Positions 56,918 to 64,000 of a DNA stretch of 64,000 nucleotides are shown here, one piece after another. The notes under the pieces were generated by a model. The model was not told the origin of the DNA. It was given only the letters and a program-made list of their open reading frames with translations, and made no database searches. This stretch comes from Arion vulgaris (taxonomy: Eukaryota > Mollusca > Gastropoda > Stylommatophora > Arionidae): positions 35,476,928-35,540,927 of the forward strand of contig CM036761.1 in assembly GCA_020796225.1 (NCBI GenBank), in the 5' to 3' direction. Position numbers and translations under genes: made by a program. The first letter of the stretch is position 1. Each line of letters opens with the position of its first letter.

Positions 56918-57365
56918 CAATCACCATGTCTGTATTGCTACCATCAAAGAGGTAACTGTCTGGATAAATTATCAAACAACAATGGAAAGTTATACAAACA
57001 AAATAGAACGTGCTGACTGATGCTGGAAGTATAAAGACGGCGTATTCAAATAAAAGAGCTATTCAGTGTTAAAATAGGACACACCATTTCACCTGGAAGC
57101 GAATCATCGACAATAAAGCAAATCCGTAACCACACAGACAAAATACAAAGATTTCAGACACGATTAAAATAAACACAAAAAGTCTCACTTTAAATTTCTA
57201 AGCTGTAAAATGTTAACAAGAAAGAATACAATCGTATTTCCCCGTTTAATTAACGTTCGTGTGAGTATAACCTCACACATAAAAGAGATAACAGAGAGAG
57301 AACAACAATGTTTATGAAACGCACACAAACGCCCGTTCAAGACACCTGTTATTATCCTAACACTG
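56721..57365. other. Intron; short TA and GA runs only
   Basis: (TA)n at 56871-56886 and (GA)n at 56887-56914. Otherwise unrecognised. Confidence 0.6.
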
Positions 57366-57460
57366 TAAACCAATGTGCAACGTTCTTGGCAAAGATCAAA
57401 CATATCACAAAGAGTGATTAAAATTGGTCGTAAAGAACGAACGCAAAGAAGAAGAAGATC
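57366..57460 (+). mobile_element. SINE-A 3' end
   Basis: aaaccaatgtgcaacgttct + tggcaaagatcaaacatatc through acgcaaagaagaagaag; 5'-truncated. Confidence 0.87.
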
Positions 57461-57849
57461 CTATCATTGTGATGCAAAAACAGGATTAGAGAACAAATTA
57501 AAAAGAAAGAAAGATCTTCTAACAAAAGATGAAAATGGGATGACGAAACTTAAAAGAAGAACAAACATGATCTCACCAAAAATTAACAACTAAATACAGA
57601 TCAGAATACTAAAAAGTGTGCATATTCCAAGTGGGTGGCAAAGTTCTGCTCAGGACAAGCTACTTGAGGATGATATTTCGGGACAATTTTTAGGTGCTAG
57701 TATTTTTTCTATGGGTATGTAGCTTTGACATATTTTTGTGTTGGTATTTCTTCGCATTAATATATATCTGTGACAATGTGTCTGTGTGTGCGTTTGTTAT
57801 TGTGAACATCTGTTTGTGGAAATGCTTCTCTGTGTGTATTTCTCTCACA
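57461..57849. other. Intron; LINE-R tail scrap at 57630-57675
   Basis: gtggcaaagttctgctcagg + acaagctacttgaggatgat is the extreme LINE-R 3' end. The rest is unrecognised and TG-rich. Confidence 0.65.
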
Positions 57850-58345
57850 AAGCCGAGAATCTTTCAATCAAATGTGAAGTCAGTGCTGTTATATGGCTCG
57901 GAAACGTGGAGGACAACAACAGAAAACTACAGACTTTCATCATTGGATGTTTACGTAGAATAGAGGAACTGATATGATATGATAAGATTACGAACTCGGA
58001 ACTCGGAGACAGAACTAAGCAGATACCGATGGAGAAAGATCTAAGGAAGAGACGCTGGCGATGGATAGGACACACACTGAGAAGACCGACCAGTAGCCTT
58101 TCAAGACAGGCAATGTTTTGGAACCCGCAGAGAAAGATGAGTAGAGGAAGGTCTAGACATACCTGGAGAAGAGAGCTGGAGATTGAAATGAAAGGTAAAA
58201 CATGGAAAGAATTGGAAGGGGTGGCAGTAGAGAAAGAGAGCTGGAGATTGAAATGAAAGGTAAAACATGGAAAGAATTGGAAGGGGTGGCAGTAGAGAAA
58301 AAGAGCTGGAAAAAGTTTGTTGAAGACATATTCTCCGTTTGGAGT
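57850..58345 (+). pseudogene. LINE-R ORF end (RTE-like) with internal duplication
   Basis: Reads KCEVSAVIWLGNVEDNNRKL, then KDLRKRRWRWIGHTLRRPTS and NPQRKMSRGRSRHTWRRELE. A 66-bp segment (gagctggagattgaaatgaa) is present twice at 58167-58300. It ends KKFVEDIFSV. Confidence 0.85.
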
Positions 58346-58364
58346 TTAAATATTAAGAAATGTA

Positions 58365-59748
58365 TTTCTTTAATATCTGCTAGGAAGACTGAGTACCTAT
58401 GAACCTGGCAGTATTTCTTTGATGTCTGCTAGGAAGACTGAATACCTATGAGCCTGGCAGTATTTCTTTGATGTCTACTAGGAAGACTGAATACCTATGA
58501 ACCTGGCAGTATTTCTTTGATGTCTGCTAGGAAGACTGAGTACCTATGAACCTGGCAGTATTTCTTTGATGTCTACTAGAAGACTGAATACCATGAGCTG
58601 GCAGTATTTCTTGATGTCTGCTAGAAGACTGATACCTAGACCTGGCAGTATTCTTTGATGTCTGCTAGGAAGACTGAATACCTATGAACCTGGCAGTATT
58701 TTTGATCGCTAGAAGACTGAATACCTATGAACTGGAGATTTCTTTGATGTATACTGAGAAGAGCTGAATACCTATGAACCTGGCAGTATTTCTTTGATGT
58801 GCTAGGAAGACTGAGTACCTATGAACCTGGCAGTATCTGATGTCTGAGGAAGATGAAATATAGAACCTGGAAAGATTGGTTTGATGTCAGTAGAGAAGAC
58901 TGAATACTATGAACTGTGCAGATTTCTTGATGTCTACTAGGAAGACTGAATACTAGAACTGGCAGTATTTCTTTGATGTCTGCTAGGAAGACTGAGTACC
59001 TATGAACCTGGCAGTATTTCTTTGATATCTGCTAGGAAGACTGAATACCTATGAACCTGGCAGTATTTCTTTGATGTCTACTAGGAAGACTGAATACCTA
59101 TGAACCTGGCAGTATTTCTTTGATGTCTACTAGGAAGACTGAATACCTATGAACCTGGCAGTATTTCTTTGATGTCTACTAGGAAGACTGAGTACCTATG
59201 AACCTGGCAGTATTTCTTTGATGTCTACTAGGAAGACTGAATACCTATGAACCTGGCAGTATTTCTTTGATGTCTGCTAGGAAGACTGAATACCTATGAA
59301 CCTGGCAGTATTTCTTTGATGTCTGCTAGGAAGACTGAATACCTATGAACCTGGCAGTATTTCTTTGATGTCTGCTAGGAAGACTGAGTACCTATGAACC
59401 TGGCAGTATTTCTTTGATGTCTACAGGAAGACTGATACCTATGAACCTGGCAGTATTTCTTTGATGTCTACTAGGAAGACTGAATACCTATGAACCTGGC
59501 AGTATTTCTTTGATGTCTGCTAGGAAGACTGAATACCTATGAACCTGGCAGTATTTCTTTCATATCTGCTAGGAAGACTAAGTACCTATGAACCTGGCAG
59601 AATTTCTTTGATGTCTGCTAGGAAGACTGAATACCTATGAACCTGGCAGAATTTCTTTGATGTCTGCTAGGAAGTCTGAATACCTATGAACCTGGCAGTA
59701 TTTCTTTGATATCTGCTGGGAAGACTGAGTACCTATGAACCTGGTCGA
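58365..59748. repeat. 49-bp minisatellite, about 28 copies
   Basis: Unit tgctaggaagactgaatacc + tatgaacctggcagtatttc + tttgatgtc, with a run of indel-damaged copies at 58560-58960. The last unit passes into gacgttggaaacgtaatcaa, resembling the SINE-C/D 5' end. It ends about 110 bases before exon I. Confidence 0.96.
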
Positions 59749-59855
59749 ATTTCTATGACGTTGGAAACGTAATCAATAACCAATACAAGATATATTGAAG
59801 TAGAAGCTCTTTTTACCACACGCTTTCCTCGTTAATTTATTCTCTTTTATTTCAG

Positions 59856-61049
59856 GGTAAAGGCAAGATGAAGACATACTGGCTTGTTGAGAGGAAACCT
59901 ATTTCAGATGAAGATCTTCCCAAGTACCCCTTCATAGCCCTCATGGAAGAGGAAGTTCGAAACCGTAATAGAGATGAACAAATAGAAAATAATAACAGTC
60001 GCTTGAACATGGATTCGGGACAGATCTTATCTGGCAGTCCTGTTCCTTATTCCCCTGTCTCATATAAGGATATATTTGAGGAACGGGGAAGTCCAGTTGG
60101 GCGGAAGTATTCCCGAGGATCCAGAGGATCTGCTGATGGTGAGGCCTTAAGATTAGGAGCAACAATAACTCCGCGTGGGTCACGAGCAAGCCTTCCGGGG
60201 TGCCCTTTTGCAATGGGTCTTTTAGGAGGGTCATTTTCGAGTGATTCGTTCTACAAATCTTCAGATAAATGTCCAATTGCGAAGAAAAACTCCATTGATA
60301 TAACGTACTCTTCAGTCTTCAATGATAAGAACAAGGTTAGCAATCCGGCCACATCATTTTCAACACCACCCTTCAACAAGGAGGTAGTGTCTGACCCTAC
60401 ATCGGGAACAGACTTTGAATCTGGCAGTGATACTCATAATCTCAACAGAGCAACGTATACATGTCCGTTCTCAACTTCAAGTTATACGTCTCAAAATGCC
60501 GTCCCACAACCACATCAAATGTTTTCACCAAGACAGCATGGTGACATTCACCCTAATCTTCTTTCATCGTCCAAGAAATTGTCTGGAGAAACTGGTAGGA
60601 GCACACCAGATCCATCAGTTAAAGTCAGATTTGCAGACACTTTTGCAACAAGCGCTGACCTTAGTGGACACAATGAAAGTTGCTCGCATGCTACTTTAAA
60701 CCAAGAATCTATGTCGCCTTTTCAAAACAACAACTGCACAGATAATGTTTCAGCCTCGACTTTGAGTATGCACTCCGTATCCGTGACAACCGTTTCAAGA
60801 GAGGATCTCTCTTTGCCTTCACTTAATAACAATGAGTGCAGTCCTGAAACAAATGTCCTATCTGGGAATGGAAATGTAGGGCACAAAATAACCCCCATAC
60901 AAACAGAGTTTAACAAAGTTCCGTCAGACAAGAGGGACAACTTAGCCAATGGTACACGTGCAATTAAAACTGAGTTTGCTTGTATGACTGGAACGAAATT
61001 TCAAAAAACTAAACCACAGAAAAAAAGTAAAACGTGTCGTATTTTCTAA
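59856..61049 (+). CDS. Gyc88E-like: Exon I: end of cyclase domain, long C-terminal tail with CP motifs and CaaX box, stop
   Basis: Terminal exon of 397 codons and TAA, after a tttatttcag acceptor. It starts GKGKMKTYWLVERK, closing the cyclase domain. A Ser/Thr/Asn-rich, probably disordered tail of about 375 residues follows. Visible motifs are basic-Ser stretches (RKYSRGSRGS, TPRGSRAS), three Cys-Pro motifs (GCPFAMG, Cys codon at 60201; KCPIAKK, 60270; TCPFSTS, 60462), and a lysine-rich end KTKPQKKSKT followed by CRIF and stop. CRIF fits a CaaX prenylation signal, and the vertebrate beta-2 subunit is known for a C-terminal CaaX motif. Base composition is ordinary and no frame break is seen. 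Confidence 0.95.
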   Translation, partial: GKGKMKTYWLVERKPISDEDLPKYPFIALMEEEVRNRNRDEQIENNNSRLNMDSGQILSGSPVPYSPVSYKDIFEERGSPVGRKYSRGSRGSADGEALRLGATITPRGSRASLPGCPFAMGLLGGSFSSDSFYKSSDKCPIAKKNSIDITYSSVFNDKNKVSNPATSFSTPPFNKEVVSDPTSGTDFESGSDTHNLNRATYTCPFSTSSYTSQNAVPQPHQMFSPRQHGDIHPNLLSSSKKLSGETGRSTPDPSVKVRFADTFATSADLSGHNESCSHATLNQESMSPFQNNNCTDNVSASTLSMHSVSVTTVSREDLSLPSLNNNECSPETNVLSGNGNVGHKITPIQTEFNKVPSDKRDNLANGTRAIKTEFACMTGTKFQKTKPQKKSKTCRIF

Positions 61050-61185
61050 CGATCTCTCACAGTTAGAAATGTTACATCCTGTGGATGTTTTCTATTTTCT
61101 CTACATGGATATTTTCTAGTGATATTTTACAATGATAACCTGTAGACCCACATTGATCTTAGTAATATAATGTTACCTATTCCAT

Positions 61186-61221
<36 letters not shown>

Positions 61222-61420
61222 GTATTTAGTCAAGTCACAAATAGTCATCAGAAAACTCTAGAATCACATCAACCAAAATATAATACTACATTTCTATGCA
61301 GAAATTCGTATCGAAGTTTCTCCAGGGTCAACTGATGACAAAAGACATTAGATCGAAATGAGTAGAAATTATGTTTCTCTGCTATTTACTTCCTTATACT
61401 CGACAAAACTGCCCGTATGT
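61050..61420 (+). other. Probable 3' UTR of the cyclase gene
   Basis: Follows the TAA at 61047-61049. Contains a (TA)n run at about 61190-61218. No AATAAA in this stretch; the nearest is at 61776-61781, beyond a SINE-B, so the poly(A) site is uncertain. Confidence 0.5.
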
Positions 61421-61424
61421 TAAA

Positions 61425-61660
61425 GGGGCTCACACGGGAGTAAAGAATAGTAACACTGCGACCTACAAGGCATGTCATAAGAAGCGACTGAGTTAGGGGC
61501 CTAGGGAAGCTACCCTAGTAAATAAAAAGCATCGCAGATGTGCTGGCCTACTTGTATGCGCATAACTGGCACAACGTATAATCGCTATTAAGCTTAGATC
61601 ACATACAAATCACAAAGAGTGGTTACCAAGAACTCGACGTGAAGCGTTGGAAGAATAATA
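61425..61660 (+). mobile_element. SINE-B
   Basis: ctcacacgggagtaaagaat, gaagctaccctagtaaataa and gaactcgacgtgaagcgttg. Confidence 0.85.
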
Positions 61661-61775
61661 AGGTACACGACGAAAACTAATGATGATGATGAAACAGTTT
61701 CCATAAAATTTTCGATAACTCTACAGTAAATATTTTATTATTTATGTCACATGAAATAATGCCCTTGCTGATTAT

Positions 61776-61781
61776 AATAAA
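61776..61781 (+). terminator. Candidate polyadenylation signal AATAAA
   Basis: First canonical hexamer downstream of the cyclase stop that I noticed (about 730 bases). AT-rich context makes a chance match likely. Confidence 0.3.
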
Positions 61782-61784
61782 ATA

Positions 61785-63190
61785 TGGATTACATTCACAA
61801 TTTTGAAATCATTTTAACCTCACACACAAATACATAAATACTCAAATTAAAATAAACTAACTTAAAAGTCACAAGTGGTAACTTCAGCGATATTCTTGAT
61901 AATTTTTGTATGGATTCAGTTCTAGAATGTTTATGTTTAATTGTATATTAACAAAAGTGTACATGCTGAAAAATTGATTTGCAATGGTAGTGAAAATACA
62001 CCGTGATTGAGTTTTGAAATCACAACACAAAATGGTAAAAGTTAACCAGACCGCCTTCATCAGGAAAACAAAACATTACAAATCTGTGTACATGTATAAA
62101 TAAAAGCGTGAATAGAACTTACCAAGCGTATAAACGTTGTTCCTGAACATGAACTAATAACTTTTATACTTACAATCATATTTCAACAATTTCTTGCGAA
62201 AATATTTTTCCTTCTATTTGTATTACTTTGACTATATTCTTGTTTTTGACTTGAATAGTTTGTTTTTTTCCACTGACGAAAAAAAAACTTCAATGTGTTG
62301 TCTATCTTAATTTATCATTTCTTAAAACTGCTGTTAACCGTTCCTTTCTGTTGTTTATATCGTGAGTAACATGGGTCTAGATCATAGGTTCCCAAACATT
62401 TTCAGGTAATCGCCCCTCTTTGGACCCTTAACCGTAGAACAATTGAATCTCCCTCTGGTCTCTGAGTAACGTTCGTTTCAGGGTTTCCCCGTTCTTTTTG
62501 TTGAACCCTTTACATCCCACTTCAATGCCTACTTTATCATTCTTTAACAATTTCTTCTGAAAGTATGTCCAACATATCTCCTTCTTCTATTTCGTATAGC
62601 ATTTTGATACTAGTAGGTGATTAGACCTTTCTCTGGCTGCATCAAATCTCTGGCTGCTTCGAGAAGGTGAATGGTCTCAGTCTGTTGCTATTCATATACG
62701 TTTCTCGTCCGTTTTCTCCAGCAATATCCAACTGTCATTTTTTTAAAAGACTGATCGGTTTTGTTACTATTTGTTTTCAATATACCTGCTTTCCTATCAT
62801 GCAAGTTAAGAGTGAAATGGCTTCAGGCATAACAGTAGATGAAAATGAGGTGTTTGTGAAATGTGTTGGAACAAACAGTGATAACAAAACTTATAAATGA
62901 CATCTATGACAACGGATACTAACAAAACAAATTATTTAACTTTATAGTCATCGCGTTATTAAAGAAGCCAAGAACTGTGGAATGCAGAGATCACAGATCC
63001 GACACGTTTATGAACTACATGAAAAAAAATACTTCTAAAAATTGTGATGAGAAGTGTGAAAAAAAGAATAATGTGAAACAGGTTGCAATTATCAAATGTA
63101 AAATGTTACTAAAGAAACACATTCTATATTACGTGGTATATAGTGTAATGCAGTATTAGGCCCACATGTTTCATTGACTTCGGCACACGA
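61785..63190. other. 3' flank; mostly unrecognised
   Basis: 62384-62420 (gatcataggttcccaaacat + tttc) looks like a hAT end of the 8973 family. Short open frames at 62667-63159 have no motif I know. Confidence 0.45.
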
Positions 63191-63194
63191 TGGG

Positions 63195-63375
63195 GGATGT
63201 GGTCAACATCACGTCAGCCGCCTTTACTTACCAGTACTTTTCCTGGTACGCAATTACGTTCGGTTGACCTGAGTGCCGATACGTTCGGGAAAATATTCCA
63301 CGCCCACTGCGGAATTGATTCAAGATCACAGGCTTAGGAAGCGAGTTCACTAACAACTACGCTACTGCGGGTCGC
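63195..63375 (-). mobile_element. tRNA-derived SINE, decayed
   Basis: The minus strand starts cgacccgcagtagcgtagtt + gttagtgaactcgcttccta, A-box-like tagcgtagttg, with a weak B box (cttgaatcaattcc). Confidence 0.6.
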
Positions 63376-63376
63376 A

Positions 63377-63377
<1 letters not shown>

Positions 63378-63428
<51 letters not shown>
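63378..63428. repeat. (TA)n microsatellite, about 50 bp
   Basis: Uninterrupted tatata run. Confidence 0.97.
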
Positions 63429-63429
<1 letters not shown>

Positions 63430-63479
63430 CAGAAAGTAAGAACAAAAGCAAGTTATATACCAAACGATTGTACAATCAA

Positions 63480-64000
63480 CGCAGAACTTGTATTGTGAGC
63501 CGTTATACTCTTGCAGAGATCATTAAGTGGGGATCAGAGCACCAATAGACTTGTCCAGACTGCAGTGACGATAATCGGAACATAGCTCATATTTTCGGAC
63601 ATGCGATGAGAAGATGAGGTTTAGAACACATTGTGACAACCGGTAAAATCTAGGGGAGACCAAGCAAAGGAAAACAGAGGGAGAAATTTCTGAGGGCCAA
63701 AGAGATGTGGTTTAACAGAAGAATGATGAGAATTCTATGGACTGCTAAAATGACTAATGTGGAGGTATTGAATGAGATCAAGACACAGAGACAGTTTATC
63801 ATCAATATAAGAAAGAGAGAGTCATCATTTTTCGGATATGTGAGGAGAAAGGGAGGTTTAAAACACATTGTAACAACCGATAAAATCGAGGGGAGATGAG
63901 ACAAGGCAAAGGAAGACAGAGAGAGAAAATTTTGGATAGCCTGACTTCATGTCACGGAAGAGCGTCAACATCTGCGATGATAGCAAACACCAGAGACAGA
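63480..64000 (+). pseudogene. LINE-R ORF end (RTE-like), cut by the window edge
   Basis: RMMRILWTAKMTNVEVLNEI and INIRKRESSFFGYVRRKGGL, then tcatgtcacggaagagcgtc. A 50-60-bp segment (aaacacattgtaacaaccga) is repeated from 63625 to 63840, so part of the element is duplicated. Confidence 0.8.

Larger units (their letters stand above)
6414..61049 (+). other. Gyc88E-like: Gene body: atypical soluble guanylate cyclase (Gyc88E/beta-3-like), nine exons, 5' end outside window
   Basis: Soluble guanylate cyclases convert GTP to cGMP and normally sense NO or O2 through a heme H-NOX domain. Nine exons at 6414-6540, 20407-20521, 24658-24787, 27740-27886, 42444-42590, 47239-47395, 51774-51883, 54649-54738 and 59856-61049 have AG/GT borders. 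They join without frame conflict: 2217 nt, 738 residues plus stop. Window residues 1-124 are the H-NOX-associated region, 125-173 the signalling helix, 174-about 360 the class III cyclase domain, and the rest a long tail. The H-NOX and N-terminal PAS-like exons are not seen and should lie upstream. Conserved blocks and the tail resemble Drosophila Gyc88E and Manduca beta-3 more than vertebrate beta-1, whose catalytic domain lacks the metal aspartate present here. The subfamily call is from recognition, not alignment. Confidence 0.9.

Overview
This is a eukaryotic genomic window, about 35-37% GC by eye, that holds most of one split gene buried in repeats. On the + strand, nine exons between 6414 and 61049 join in phase (2217 nt including the stop, 738 residues). 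They encode the C-terminal three quarters of an atypical, beta-type soluble guanylate cyclase of the Gyc88E / beta-3 class. Visible parts are the end of the H-NOX-associated region, the signalling helix, the complete class III cyclase domain and a roughly 375-residue tail ending in a CaaX box. The heme-binding H-NOX exons and the promoter must lie upstream of position 1. The gene class, introns of 2.8-14.6 kb and many SINE families fit an invertebrate, most likely a lophotrochozoan and perhaps a mollusc. That assignment is inference.

Layout. 1-6413 is an intron or 5' flank with SINEs, a MITE, an RNase H-bearing LINE fragment, and two hAT elements inserted at one target site. 6414-6540 is exon A. 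6541-20406 is an intron with pyrimidine-rich DNA, a 3 kb minisatellite split by a nested hAT/SINE insertion, a 40-bp array and LINE 3' ends. 20407-20521 is exon B; its last 31 bases plus its splice donor are repeated nine times in tandem. Exons C (24658-24787) and D (27740-27886) carry the linker and helix. 27887-42443 is a 14.6 kb intron with a (ACT)n tract, a 116-bp array, a SINE pair and further arrays. Exons E (42444-42590), F (47239-47395), G (51774-51883) and H (54649-54738) carry the catalytic domain, separated by introns full of 88-, 32-, 26-, 31-, 22- and 33-bp arrays and a GAT microsatellite. Exon I (59856-61049) holds the end of the cyclase domain, the tail and the stop. 61050-64000 is 3' flank.

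Family names used here are local. SINE-A and SINE-B have related heads and end in GAAGAAG. SINE-C/D ends in ATCAATCAA. SINE-E, -F and -G are tRNA-derived. LINE-R means RTE-like 3' ends with GATGAT tails. LINE-H means RNase H-bearing LINE fragments. No other protein-coding gene was found. Long open frames outside the nine exons are tandem repeats read through or decayed transposon coding sequence.

Two observations stand out. First, the cyclase carries both halves of the catalytic site, three Cys-Pro motifs and a polybasic CaaX terminus, which together suggest a self-sufficient, membrane-anchored cGMP source. Second, tandem amplification has repeatedly seized existing sequence (an exon/donor junction, LINE 3' ends, SINE heads) and turned it into intronic minisatellites.
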